64,000 nucleotides of DNA from Oscillospiraceae bacterium (lineage in GTDB: Bacteria > Bacillota > Clostridia > Oscillospirales > QAMX01). Under the pieces are notes generated by a model. The model ran no database searches, was not told the origin of the DNA, and saw only the letters and a list, made by a program, of their open reading frames with translations. Location of the stretch: the NCBI GenBank assembly GCA_015067825.1, contig SVLQ01000001.1:76485-140484 (forward strand), given 5' to 3'. Every line of letters starts with the position of its first letter. The first letter of the stretch is position 1. Both the position numbers and the translations under genes were made by a program. This document shows positions 26,433-35,131 of this stretch, one piece after another.

Positions 26433-26528
26433 GTGAGACACTATGGATACGGACAGTCATCGACGAAATCGCATTTCCCGATACCGGGTGTCTCACACGC
26501 GGTATCCTCATGAAGAATAGGAGGATAC
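26433..26528 (+). promoter_or_regulatory. Nested, mutually exclusive hairpins around the mgtE leader ORF
   Basis: Three perfect inverted repeats overlap. GTGAGACAC (26433-26441) pairs with GTGTCTCAC (26488-26496), covering the leader ORF ribosome site. GATACCG (26480-26486) pairs with CGGTATC (26500-26506). GTATCCTC (26502-26509) pairs with GAGGATAC (26521-26528), covering the mgtE ribosome site. The second and third cannot form together. The leader stop TAG lies in the loop of the third hairpin. Confidence 0.7.
26443..26520 (+). CDS. 25-codon upstream ORF (candidate mgtE leader peptide)
   Basis: ATG 26443 to TAG 26520 encodes 25 residues rich in Arg, His, Ser and Tyr (it begins MDTDSHRRNRISRYRV). 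The site GGAGGTGAG is ideally placed six bases upstream, as strong as any gene here. The stop is fused to the mgtE ribosome site (TAGGAGG), 11 bases before the mgtE start. Its peptide has no recognised family. I infer that its translation couples to mgtE by opening the hairpin over the mgtE site; leader ORFs are known at mgtA in Salmonella, but this one is unrelated in sequence. Confidence 0.6.
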   Translation: MDTDSHRRNRISRYRVSHTRYPHEE

Positions 26529-26531
26529 ATT

Positions 26532-27890
26532 ATGGAATTTATGCAAATCGAACCCCTGAAGACGCTGCTTGCAAACAAGCAGTACGGCACACTGCGAACC
26601 GCTCTGATTGATTTGGAACCGATTGATGTCTCTGATTTTTTGACCGAGCTTTCCGATGATGAGTTGGTTTTTGTTTTCCGGCTGCTGCCGAAAGATCTGG
26701 CCGCCGAGATCTTTGTTGAAATGGATACCAAATCGCAGGAAACGCTGATCAGTGCATTTTCCGACCGCGAGCTACACAGCGTGATCAATGAGCTGTTTGC
26801 CGACGACGTGGCAGACATGCTCGAAGAGATGCCGGCCAATGTCGTGCGCCGTATCATCCGCAATGCCGATAGTTCTTTGCGACAGAGTGTGAATGAATTG
26901 CTCTGCTACCCGCACGACAGCGCCGGAAGTGTGATGACCACAGAGTTCGTCGATCTCAGTGCTGATATGACGGTTGCAGAGGCGTTTGAACACATCCGGG
27001 CGACCGGCCCGGACAAGGAAACGGTTTACACCTGCTATATCATCGACGATAACCGCCATTTGATTGGTGTGATCGATGTTCGCACGATGCTGCTTGCCGA
27101 GCCGCAGCAGACGGTCGGCGAACTGATGATCGATAATCCGATCTTTGCCTTGACCATTGAAGAACGTGCGTCGGTCGTCCGCAAGTTCGAACGCTACGAC
27201 CTGTTGGCTCTGCCTGTGACCGATGGCGAACAGCGCCTGATCGGTATCGTCACGGTCGACGACGCGATCGACGTCATGCAGGAAGAGACGAACGAAGATT
27301 TTGCCAAAATGGCGGCTATGGCACCGGCCGAGGCGCCGTATCTGGCAACACCGGTGTTTACCCATGCCCGCAACCGCATTCTCTGGCTGTTGATCTTAAT
27401 GCTCTCGGCCACGTTTACTGGTCTGTTGATTACCCGCTACGAAACGGCGTTCGAGGCGATCCCGATGCTTGTGTCCTTTATCCCGATGCTGATGGATACA
27501 GGCGGCAACTGCGGTGCGCAGAGCTCGACGATGGTTATCCGAGCACTCGCCACCGATGAGATTGTCTTCCGTGATTATTTTCGCGTGCTCTTCAAAGAAC
27601 TGCGTATTTCGCTCTGCATCAGCGTGGTGCTGGTTGTCGTCAACACAGCACGTGTCTTACTGATGTACGGTGCCGACAGTCAAATGCTGAAAATCGCTTT
27701 GGTTTTGGGCATAACACTGGCTTGCGCCGTGATGATGGCAAAAATCCTCGGCTGTTCGCTGCCGATGCTTGCCAAGCGCTGCGGCCTTGACCCGGCGATC
27801 ATGGCCTCGCCGCTGATTACAACGATCGTCGACGCCTGTTCGGTGTTGATTTATTTCAACGTGGCTTCCACCGTCCTTTCGTTATCCTGA
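26532..27890 (+). CDS. mgtE: Magnesium transporter MgtE
   Basis: A 452-residue Mg2+ channel. The N-terminal superhelical domain (about 1-130, with FRLLPKDLAAEIF) is followed by two CBS domains (about 130-255, with SAGSVMTTEFV and LLALPVTDGEQRLIGIV) that sense cytosolic Mg2+. Five C-terminal membrane helices follow, with the pore motif MLMDTGGNCGAQSST and a conserved Asp in TTIVDACSV. Transcription is under the M-box upstream. The ribosome site AGGAGG is buried in a hairpin linked to the leader ORF. Confidence 0.97.
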   Translation: MEFMQIEPLKTLLANKQYGTLRTALIDLEPIDVSDFLTELSDDELVFVFRLLPKDLAAEIFVEMDTKSQETLISAFSDRELHSVINELFADDVADMLEEMPANVVRRIIRNADSSLRQSVNELLCYPHDSAGSVMTTEFVDLSADMTVAEAFEHIRATGPDKETVYTCYIIDDNRHLIGVIDVRTMLLAEPQQTVGELMIDNPIFALTIEERASVVRKFERYDLLALPVTDGEQRLIGIVTVDDAIDVMQEETNEDFAKMAAMAPAEAPYLATPVFTHARNRILWLLILMLSATFTGLLITRYETAFEAIPMLVSFIPMLMDTGGNCGAQSSTMVIRALATDEIVFRDYFRVLFKELRISLCISVVLVVVNTARVLLMYGADSQMLKIALVLGITLACAVMMAKILGCSLPMLAKRCGLDPAIMASPLITTIVDACSVLIYFNVASTVLSLS

Positions 27891-27898
27891 ATCAAAAA

Positions 27899-27938
27899 CG
27901 CTCCGTCTCGTGTGCTTTGAGACGGAGCGCTTGTTTTG
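27899..27938. terminator. Bidirectional terminator between mgtE and the U32 gene
   Basis: CGCTCCGTCTC (27899-27909) and GAGACGGAGCG (27919-27929) are followed by CTTGTTTTGTT on the plus strand. On the minus strand the stem runs into GTTTTTGAT. Confidence 0.9.
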
Positions 27939-29984
27939 TTATTGCACGCCGCGGTAGTAAAGACCACGCGTGTGTTCCATTGTTGGCGGTGTTCCTGTGC
28001 GCCAGTCCGAGAGGATCGTTTCAATCTCTTCCGCGGTTTCACGCGTGAAGTAGAGAAGGGCGAAATCGACGTTTTTGAGCTCACGCGTGCGATCACCCAT
28101 GTAGATTGGCACACAATTGAAGATTTCGGAAGCGCCGTCACGACACTTGACAAAAAACTGTTTGCCCAATCGGTCGGTCACGAATCCGCCCTTGCATCCG
28201 GCACATCCGTGCGCTTCCTTCAGTGGGCAACAGCGCACAATCATCAGCGGCAGGTAACCGTACCCGACGATGCCAAGCGGAAGCTCAGTCTGCAAAACCG
28301 AAATCTGATCCAATGTGTTTTCAAACGAAACAACCGCAGACTTGGCGCCGAGATCACGGAGTGCAGCGAGCGTGGCAGAGTTCATGATCTGCGAAAACAT
28401 CCCGCAGTCGATCTGCAGACCGCACCGCTCGGCCAGTTTCAAAGCTCCGGCCGTTTCGCAGAGTGCACGGGATATGCCGCGTGCCTTCAGTGCGTCCAAT
28501 CGCTTGCAAAGCGCAGCAATACTTCCGAAGAACGTGCGCGGCAATTCCACACCGACCTCCGGAACCTCTGCCAAAAGCCGATCAAAAAGCGAATCTTCGG
28601 CTGTCCATGGCAAATACGCACGTCGAATACCTGTAAGGTCTGAGGGAAGTGTATCGGTAAACCGCACAACAACGTCCGTGAGCGTATGCGGTGTGGCAGG
28701 GTATTCTTCCTGTTCGTTTGCAAAACGAACCGCCTGAAGGCGCTGGCGAACCGTAACGAGCTGTTCCAACGCCTGCCGCCGCAAATTGTTCAGCTCTGCC
28801 GGTGGCACAAACACCGTGCCATCCGCTTGCAACGTCAAAGACCGCAGATAGAACGGCGTGCCGCCCATGCGCGAAAGCTGGCGCTCGGCAAAGGCTTGAT
28901 CGATCGGCCGATCAGCTGCCGGTTGTACTGCGGCACCGCAGACAGAGATTGTGTGTTCGCCGTCGCTGACGGAAAGCTGCGCCGGGGAACCGGCCGCAAG
29001 CGTCAGCTCGCAGTCAACGCCGATCCGCTGGTATTCACGGCGGTAGAGCTCGTGCAGTTCTTTTTCAATCGCAGCAGTCAGTTCTTTGTCGGACTCTGTG
29101 CGAATGCCGAACATCTCGGTGCGTTTGCCGGTCAGATAGCCGTCGGTAAAGCCGGAGCGCGAAAAGACCGAACGCAGGAGCGTTTCGGTTCGCTCCGAGA
29201 CGCAGCCCTCATCGCGCGCTTCTTTTGCGGCAGTAACGGCTGCGGCAACATATTCGGGTGTTTTCATGCGGCCTTCAATTTTAAACGAAGTCACACCCAA
29301 ATCTGTCAGCTCGCCAATGGCGTTCAAGTGGCTCATATCTTTCAAAGATAGCGCATATTTGCTGCCGCCGCCGGCCGAAAACGGCAAACGGCACGGCTGA
29401 GCGCAAAGGCCGCGGTTGCCGCTGCGCCCGCCGATGATTGATGACATATAGCATTGGCCGGAAACCGACATGCAAAGTGCTCCGTGCGCAAAGACTTCGA
29501 TCTCCATGCCGATCTCACGGGCGGTTTCGCAAATGACGCGGATTTCGCCGAGAGAGAGCTCGCGCGAGAGAACCACACGCGAAAAACCGAGTGATTTGGC
29601 GAGGTGCAGCCCGTTGACATCGTGAATTGTCAACTGGGTGGATGCGTGTAGCACAAGATCGGGGATCTGACGGCGAATCAGCCGTACAAGCCCCAAATCC
29701 TGAACGATGAGCGCATCGGCACCGGCTGCAGCAGCCGCCTTGGCAACCTCGAGTGCGGCCGGTAATTCCGCGTCGGAGAGGAGCGTGTTGAGCGTGATAT
29801 GCGTCTTGACTCCGCGGGCACGGCAAAAGGCGATGGCCTCGCCCAACTTTTCACCGTCAAAATTTCCGGCATTTCTTCTCGCGTTGAAATTGCCGGAACC
29901 GAAATATACTGCATCTGCACCGCTGCGAACTGCTGCCTCCATACAGGCAAAATCGCCGCATGGTGCCAAAATTTCAGCCTTCAC
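27939..29984 (-). CDS. U32 family protein (RlhA/TrhP-type RNA hydroxylation enzyme)
   Basis: A 681-residue member of the U32 'collagenase-like' family. It begins KAEILAPCGDFACMEAAVRSGADAVYFG, and FAHGALCMSVSGQCYMSS is the family signature. Four cysteines at about 171, 178, 194 and 198 are the likely iron-sulfur ligands. Long members with a C-terminal extension, like this one, include E. coli RlhA, which hydroxylates 23S rRNA C2501; shorter TrhP forms hydroxylate tRNA U34. RNA hydroxylation is a better guess than proteolysis, but the exact target is uncertain. Confidence 0.88.
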   Translation of the reverse strand: MKAEILAPCGDFACMEAAVRSGADAVYFGSGNFNARRNAGNFDGEKLGEAIAFCRARGVKTHITLNTLLSDAELPAALEVAKAAAAAGADALIVQDLGLVRLIRRQIPDLVLHASTQLTIHDVNGLHLAKSLGFSRVVLSRELSLGEIRVICETAREIGMEIEVFAHGALCMSVSGQCYMSSIIGGRSGNRGLCAQPCRLPFSAGGGSKYALSLKDMSHLNAIGELTDLGVTSFKIEGRMKTPEYVAAAVTAAKEARDEGCVSERTETLLRSVFSRSGFTDGYLTGKRTEMFGIRTESDKELTAAIEKELHELYRREYQRIGVDCELTLAAGSPAQLSVSDGEHTISVCGAAVQPAADRPIDQAFAERQLSRMGGTPFYLRSLTLQADGTVFVPPAELNNLRRQALEQLVTVRQRLQAVRFANEQEEYPATPHTLTDVVVRFTDTLPSDLTGIRRAYLPWTAEDSLFDRLLAEVPEVGVELPRTFFGSIAALCKRLDALKARGISRALCETAGALKLAERCGLQIDCGMFSQIMNSATLAALRDLGAKSAVVSFENTLDQISVLQTELPLGIVGYGYLPLMIVRCCPLKEAHGCAGCKGGFVTDRLGKQFFVKCRDGASEIFNCVPIYMGDRTRELKNVDFALLYFTRETAEEIETILSDWRTGTPPTMEHTRGLYYRGVQ

Positions 29985-30016
29985 GCAAACGCCTCCTCTA
30001 ATAAACTGCTACACAT

Positions 30017-30045
30017 ATTATATAATAAATTCCCCAAACCTTCAA
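30017..30045 (-). promoter_or_regulatory. Promoter of the U32 gene
   Basis: Minus-strand TTGAAG (30045-30040), a 17-base spacer and TATAAT (30022-30017). Confidence 0.8.
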
Positions 30046-30119
30046 CCGTAAAATGCGGCATAGCTCGGTAATTCGCAGCATAAACATAAGCCGGATGTGC
30101 GCGAAACGGAGGTGGAACT

Positions 30120-31442
30120 GTGCTGAGAGTGGTGCTGGAGCAGATCAATACAGTGGTTTGGGGAATTCCGACGCTGCTGTTTTTTGTCGGCAGCGGATTC
30201 TGGTTTTCCTGCAAATTTCGCTGGGTGCAGATTCGCTGTCTTCCGTGCGCATTCCGTGCAATTGTTTCCGATTTGAAACACAGCAACGATGGCGAGCAGT
30301 ATTTTTCTACGACAGCCGCATTGCTGGCATCCTTAGGTGCGGTGATGGGACCGGGGAATTTGATCGGTGTGGCGTCAGCAATTCTTGTTGGCGGTGCAGG
30401 TGCGGTTTTCTGGATGTGGATTTCAGCTGTTTTGGGCATGGCGGCGCGCTATGCAGAGAGCACACTTGCCGTGCTGCACCGCAAAACCTGCGGAAATCGG
30501 CATGTCGGTGGACCGATGTACGTTATGCGCGACCACGGATTGCGCCGGACAGCAGCCGTATTTGCGGTGGCAGGGGTGCTTGTTTCGCTGACGATGGCAA
30601 ACGCCTTGCCTTCCGGTGCACTCGGCAGTGCACTGCGGGAAAACTACGGTATTGCTCCGCATTTGACCGGTCTTTGCCTTTGTGCCTTTACTTTTGTGAC
30701 GATCTTTGGCGGCGGAAAACGAATCGCCAAGGTTTCCGGCATCCTTGTCCCGGCGGTGTGCCTCTTTTTTATCGGTGTGTCCCTGTGGATTATCTGTACC
30801 AATCCGTCGGCAATGCTCGATGCAATTGTCTCGATTTTCCGCGGTGCTTTTTCACGGAAAGCCGGACTCGGCGGTCTGCTTGGCACGGCTGTTCGTTATG
30901 GTCTTGCGCGTGGAATCTATTCCAACGAAGCCGGCATGGGCACGGAGCCAATCCTGGCGGCTGCTACCGGGGAACCGAGCGCGCACCGGCAAGGCTTAAT
31001 CTCCATGACCGGTCCGTTTTTGGATACGATTGTTTTCTGCAGCTTTACCGCGATGATTGTGCTGATGGCAGGGGAGAATCCTAATGTCGGTGCTGCGGCA
31101 CTTGTCTCGCAGGCGTTTGCAAAATTTCTGCCGGGCTGCGGCACCTTTATCGTCGATGCAACGATGGCGCTGCTTGTTTTGGCGACATTGGCATCTTGGG
31201 CGTTTTACGGGGAACAGTGTCTTGCGTATTTCAGCCCCAAACGCTATCCTAAGATCATCTATCGCGGAGTGTATGCGCTGCTGCCGCTTTTTTGTGCCGG
31301 AGCGGATCTGGCAATTGTGTTTGTGTTGACCGACCTTTTGAATGCGGCGATGGCGATTCCCAATCTGTTGGTATGTATCCGGTATTCCCGTGAGATCCAC
31401 CAAGGGGAGAAAACCGGATCGATATCATTTTCACAGCGTTGA
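30120..31442 (+). CDS. Amino acid carrier protein (AGCS sodium:alanine/glycine symporter)
   Basis: A 440-residue integral membrane protein with about ten helices. AGCS features are TTAALLASLGAVMGPGNLIGVA near residue 65, GGPMYVM, and RGIYSNEAGMGTEPILAAA near 265. It imports alanine or glycine with Na+. The start is GTG 30120, with GGAGGT six bases upstream. The sequence GAVMGPGN replaces the more usual IGVGNIAGV-type text, so substrate preference may differ. The stop overlaps the next promoter. Confidence 0.9.
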   Translation: MLRVVLEQINTVVWGIPTLLFFVGSGFWFSCKFRWVQIRCLPCAFRAIVSDLKHSNDGEQYFSTTAALLASLGAVMGPGNLIGVASAILVGGAGAVFWMWISAVLGMAARYAESTLAVLHRKTCGNRHVGGPMYVMRDHGLRRTAAVFAVAGVLVSLTMANALPSGALGSALRENYGIAPHLTGLCLCAFTFVTIFGGGKRIAKVSGILVPAVCLFFIGVSLWIICTNPSAMLDAIVSIFRGAFSRKAGLGGLLGTAVRYGLARGIYSNEAGMGTEPILAAATGEPSAHRQGLISMTGPFLDTIVFCSFTAMIVLMAGENPNVGAAALVSQAFAKFLPGCGTFIVDATMALLVLATLASWAFYGEQCLAYFSPKRYPKIIYRGVYALLPLFCAGADLAIVFVLTDLLNAAMAIPNLLVCIRYSREIHQGEKTGSISFSQR

Positions 31443-31467
31443 CAGCGGCGGAAAAATTGCGTATAAT
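31439..31467 (+). promoter_or_regulatory. Promoter of lysA-prmA operon
   Basis: A perfect TTGACA (31439-31444), a 17-base spacer and a perfect TATAAT (31462-31467). Confidence 0.92.
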
Positions 31468-31524
31468 ATACATTAAAATGGATTACCATTGTAGATACGC
31501 ATTTGAAGGATGGTCGCAGAACGT

Positions 31525-32772
31525 ATGAAAACCCCGTTTGTCACAAAAGAAATGATCGAAGAGATCGTCAAAACATATCCCACGCCGTTTCATATTTACG
31601 ACGAAAAAGGAATTCTCGACAACGCCAAACGCCTGTATGAGGCGTTTTCCTGGAATAAAGGCTTCCGTGAGTATTTTGCGGTCAAAGCGACACCCAATCC
31701 GTTTATCATGAAGCTTCTCGCCTCTGTCGGCTGCGGCTGCGACTGCTCGTCGTATACCGAACTGATGCTTTCGGAAGCTTGCGGTATCACCGGCGAAAAT
31801 ATCATGTTCTCCTCCAACGCAACACCGCCGGAAGATTTTATCTACGCGAGAAAGCTCGGTGCGATCATCAATCTCGATGACTTCACTCATATCGACTTTT
31901 TGGACAAGCTGACCGGACTGCCGGAAAAAATTTCCTGCCGCTATAACCCGGGCAAGTTTGCCATCAGCAATTCGATTATGGACGCTCCGGCCGATGCCAA
32001 GTACGGCTTTACGCCCGAACAGCTTTACGAGGGCTTCCGGATCCTGAGAGATCGCGGTGTCAAGGAATTCGGTATCCATGCGTTCCTTTCGAGTAACACG
32101 ACAACGGAGGAGTATTACCCCACGCTTGCACGTGAACTCTTCACGCTCGCGCGTGATCTCTCCGAAAAACTGGGGATCAAAATTGATTTCATCAATCTTT
32201 CCGGCGGTATCGGTGTGCCGTATCTGCCGGATCAGCCTGCTAACGATATCATGCGCATCGGCGAAGGCGTACGCAAGGTTTACGAAGAGATTTTTGCGCC
32301 GGTCGGTATGACCGATGTCAAGATCTACACCGAGCTGGGCCGCTATATGCTGGCGCCCTACGGTGCCCTGATCGCGCGCGCCATCCACGAAAAACACACG
32401 TTCAAGGAATATATCGGTCTCGACGCCTGCGCCTGCAACCTGATGCGCCCGGCGATGTACGGTGCCTACCACCACATCACCGTGCTCGGCAAGGAAAACG
32501 CACCGTTGACCGAGACCTACGATATCACCGGTTCGCTCTGCGAAAACAATGACAAATTCGCCATCGACCGCAAACTGCCGAAAATCGACATCGGCGACTA
32601 TCTCTGCATCCACGATGCCGGTGCCCACGGCCACTCGATGGGCTATAACTATAACGGCAAACTGCGCTCTGCGGAGCTTCTTTTGCACGAGGACGGATCG
32701 GTTTCGCTGATCCGCCGCGCCGAAACTCCTGCTGATTATTTCGCTACGCTCGATTTCGCCGGGCTGTTTTAA
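31525..32772 (+). CDS. lysA: Diaminopimelate decarboxylase
   Basis: A 415-residue PLP enzyme of the alanine-racemase-like fold III, making lysine from meso-diaminopimelate. The PLP Lys is in YFAVKATPNP near 53. GGIGVPY binds phosphate. GSLCENNDKF is the counterpart of the CESGD-type active-site Cys motif from the partner subunit. HDAGAHGHSMGYNYNGKLR replaces the common DAGAYG-MSSNYN text, so this is a divergent subgroup. ATG 31525 gives MKTPFVTKEM; ATG 31510 is also in frame, with GAAGG directly abutting it, so the start is uncertain. Confidence 0.9.
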   Translation: MKTPFVTKEMIEEIVKTYPTPFHIYDEKGILDNAKRLYEAFSWNKGFREYFAVKATPNPFIMKLLASVGCGCDCSSYTELMLSEACGITGENIMFSSNATPPEDFIYARKLGAIINLDDFTHIDFLDKLTGLPEKISCRYNPGKFAISNSIMDAPADAKYGFTPEQLYEGFRILRDRGVKEFGIHAFLSSNTTTEEYYPTLARELFTLARDLSEKLGIKIDFINLSGGIGVPYLPDQPANDIMRIGEGVRKVYEEIFAPVGMTDVKIYTELGRYMLAPYGALIARAIHEKHTFKEYIGLDACACNLMRPAMYGAYHHITVLGKENAPLTETYDITGSLCENNDKFAIDRKLPKIDIGDYLCIHDAGAHGHSMGYNYNGKLRSAELLLHEDGSVSLIRRAETPADYFATLDFAGLF

Positions 32773-32775
32773 GCG

Positions 32776-33543
32776 ATGATTTGCAAACTTGAGCGCCCGG
32801 AACGGGCCGCATCACTGTTTGCCGGATGGGATGAAACGATGATTACATCCTGCCTGCAGGGCGTGATGGGCAAAATCTATGCCGACGATGCGGAGTTTCC
32901 GCGGTCTGCAATGGCAATTCTCGATGATTTTGCCTTTTTCGCCGGAGCGCCCGACCGGACGCTGGTTTCATTTAAACCGAAGAGCCATACGAAGGATTTT
33001 ATCCTGATGGTTCCGCAAAGCTTGGCGTGGGACGAGCTGATTCGGGAAGTCTACGGTGAACGCTGCATTTTGATGATGCGCTACGCAATCCGGAAAGAGC
33101 CGGATGTGTTTGACCGTGCGTATCTCACGTCGGTCGTTGATGCTTGTCCAACGGAATTTGCGCTACGTCCGATCGACGAGTCGATCTTTCGCCAAAGCCG
33201 TGAGACCGCATGGATGCTGGATTGGACTTCAGCATACGCCGACTATGATGAATATCAGCGGCTTGGCTTCGGCGTTGTGCTTGAAAAAGACGGCGAGATT
33301 GTTGCCGGTGCGTCGGCATATTCGCGTTACCGCGAAGGGATCGAGATCCAAATCGATACGTATGAGCCGTATCGCCGCCGCGGGTTTGCTTTGATCTGTG
33401 GGGCAAAGCTGATCCTCGATTGTTTGGAAAAAGGGCTTTACCCAAGTTGGGATGCGGCGAATTTGGCTTCGGTTGCGCTCGCCGAAAAACTTGGTTACCA
33501 TTTTGACCGTGAATACATTGCCTACGGGATTCAAAACTACTGA
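32776..33543 (+). CDS. GNAT family acetyltransferase (GNAT_acetyltr_2-like)
   Basis: A 255-residue protein. The C-terminal half is a GNAT fold: [20 protein letters not shown], then IQIDTYEPYRRRGFALICGA (acetyl-CoA pyrophosphate-binding RRRGFA), and the subgroup mark YPSWDAANLASVALAEKLGY. The N-terminal half is the variable domain of this two-part family. The acceptor is unknown. It starts four bases after lysA and is probably coupled to it. Confidence 0.85.
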   Translation: MICKLERPERAASLFAGWDETMITSCLQGVMGKIYADDAEFPRSAMAILDDFAFFAGAPDRTLVSFKPKSHTKDFILMVPQSLAWDELIREVYGERCILMMRYAIRKEPDVFDRAYLTSVVDACPTEFALRPIDESIFRQSRETAWMLDWTSAYADYDEYQRLGFGVVLEKDGEIVAGASAYSRYREGIEIQIDTYEPYRRRGFALICGAKLILDCLEKGLYPSWDAANLASVALAEKLGYHFDREYIAYGIQNY

Positions 33544-33555
33544 GGGGGATGCAGC

Positions 33556-34092
33556 ATGGAATATTGGGATCTTTACGACCGCGACCGCAATCTGCTTCCG
33601 GGAACGATGCAGCGTGGTGCCCCACAGCCTGCGGGAACGTATCACCTTGTCGTACATCTCTGCATCTTTAACTCCCGCGGTGAAATGCTGATCCAGCATC
33701 GTCAAAAGCACAAGCGCGGGTGGCCGGACCGCTGGGATTTTTCCGCCGGCGGCAGCGCCGTCAAAGGGGACGACACCCATACGGCAATTATGCGTGAGGC
33801 TGCCGAAGAGCTCGGTTACCATCGCGATTTTTCCACTGAAAATCCGGTTATTACAATCCACTTCGACACCGGTTTCGACGATTTCTACATCGTCAACGAC
33901 GATGTAGATCTTTCTGCGCTATCCCTCCAAACGGCCGAAATCTCCGAAGTGCGGTGGGCAAGCTTGGAGGAAGTGTTGGCGCTCGTGGAAAATGATCAGT
34001 TTATTCCGCATCATAAGGGCTTTATCGAGCTGCTCTTCCATATGCGGCACGCACCGACAACGCAAACAAAGGAAGAACATCCGAACACATAA
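33556..34092 (+). CDS. Nudix hydrolase (Idi-like subgroup)
   Basis: A 178-residue Nudix protein. The Nudix box reads GGSAVKGDDTHTAIMREA followed by AEELG. The REAAEELG core is intact, but the first Glu of Gx5E is Asp. The N-terminal EYWDLYDRDRNLLPGTMQRG and HLVVHLCIFNSRGEMLIQHR match the YfcD/Idi-like branch that acts on small pyrophosphates. The substrate is unknown. It lies 12 bases after the acetyltransferase in the lysA operon. Confidence 0.9.
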   Translation: MEYWDLYDRDRNLLPGTMQRGAPQPAGTYHLVVHLCIFNSRGEMLIQHRQKHKRGWPDRWDFSAGGSAVKGDDTHTAIMREAAEELGYHRDFSTENPVITIHFDTGFDDFYIVNDDVDLSALSLQTAEISEVRWASLEEVLALVENDQFIPHHKGFIELLFHMRHAPTTQTKEEHPNT

Positions 34093-34121
34093 TCATAGAT
34101 AACGAGAAAGGGGAGCCAACC

Positions 34122-35087
34122 ATGAACTGGCTGCAGATCCATATCAATACGACGTCCGAGGGCATCGAACCTCTGTCGGACAAGCTGATTGCCGTCGGTC
34201 TTGACGATTTTTCGACCGAAGATGAACAGGAATTCTATGATTTTCTGGAAGACAACCGCAAGTATTGGGACTATGTTGACGAAGAACTGGTCGAACGCAT
34301 GCGCGGTGTTTCGCGTGTGACTGTTTACGTCAGCGATGATGACGACCGCACCGATATTCTCGACAAGCTCCGCGAAGCCTGTGATGAGGTTCGCGAGGCA
34401 CGCGATGACATTGATTTTGGCTCGCTGGACATCACCTACACCGTGACGGACGACGCTGACTGGGCGACTGCATGGATGCAGTACTATAAACCGTTCAAGG
34501 TCGGCAAACGCCTGTATGTCAAGCCGGAATGGGAGACGATCGACGATGATGAAGGCCGCGTAGTCTTTATCAGCAACCCGGGCCTCGCTTTCGGCAGCGG
34601 CACCCACGAAACGACGCAGCTCTGCCTGAAAGCGCTGGAAGAGACCGTCAAAGACGGTGACAGCGTGCTTGATATGGGCTGTGGCAGCGGTATTCTCTCC
34701 GTTGTGGCGGCACTTTTGGGTGCGCAGCGCGTGATTGGCGCCGATATCGATAAGAAGGCTGCCGAGGTTTCCGTCAACAACGCCAAGCTCAATCACGTCG
34801 AAGACAAAACGTCGTTCTTTGCCTGTGACCTGACCGAAGACGATTCCTGCGCACGCGGCGGCGACGGCTTTGACGTGATCGTTGTCAACATTGTCGCCGA
34901 TGTTATCATCAAGCTGCTGCCGAAAGCTGCCGAGCTTTTGAAACGCGACGGTGTTCTGGTGCTCTCCGGCATCATCGACTTGCGCCTGGAAGATGTTCTC
35001 GCGGCCGTCAAGGAAACCGGCTTTGAAGTCACGCGCGTTGAAATCGAATCCAACTGGTGCGCCGTTACTGCAAAGTTCCCCGCATAA
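34122..35087 (+). CDS. prmA: Ribosomal protein L11 methyltransferase
   Basis: A 321-residue SAM-dependent enzyme that trimethylates ribosomal protein uL11. The N-terminal substrate domain (about 1-110) is followed by AFGSGTHETTQLCLKALE and the SAM motif VLDMGCGSGILSVVAALLGA near 185. NIVADVIIKLLP is the product-site NI(L)A motif. GGGGAG precedes the start. Last gene of the lysA operon. Confidence 0.96.
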   Translation: MNWLQIHINTTSEGIEPLSDKLIAVGLDDFSTEDEQEFYDFLEDNRKYWDYVDEELVERMRGVSRVTVYVSDDDDRTDILDKLREACDEVREARDDIDFGSLDITYTVTDDADWATAWMQYYKPFKVGKRLYVKPEWETIDDDEGRVVFISNPGLAFGSGTHETTQLCLKALEETVKDGDSVLDMGCGSGILSVVAALLGAQRVIGADIDKKAAEVSVNNAKLNHVEDKTSFFACDLTEDDSCARGGDGFDVIVVNIVADVIIKLLPKAAELLKRDGVLVLSGIIDLRLEDVLAAVKETGFEVTRVEIESNWCAVTAKFPA

Positions 35088-35094
35088 TGAAAAG

Positions 35095-35131
35095 AACCTT
35101 GCCGAAGAACTTCTTCGGCAAGGTTTCCTCT
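35095..35131 (+). terminator. Terminator after prmA
   Basis: AACCTTGCCGAAGAA (35095-35109) and TTCTTCGGCAAGGTT (35111-35125) form a 15-bp stem followed by TCCTCTT. On the minus strand the stem can also terminate the carboxypeptidase gene, running into CTTTTC. Confidence 0.88.
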
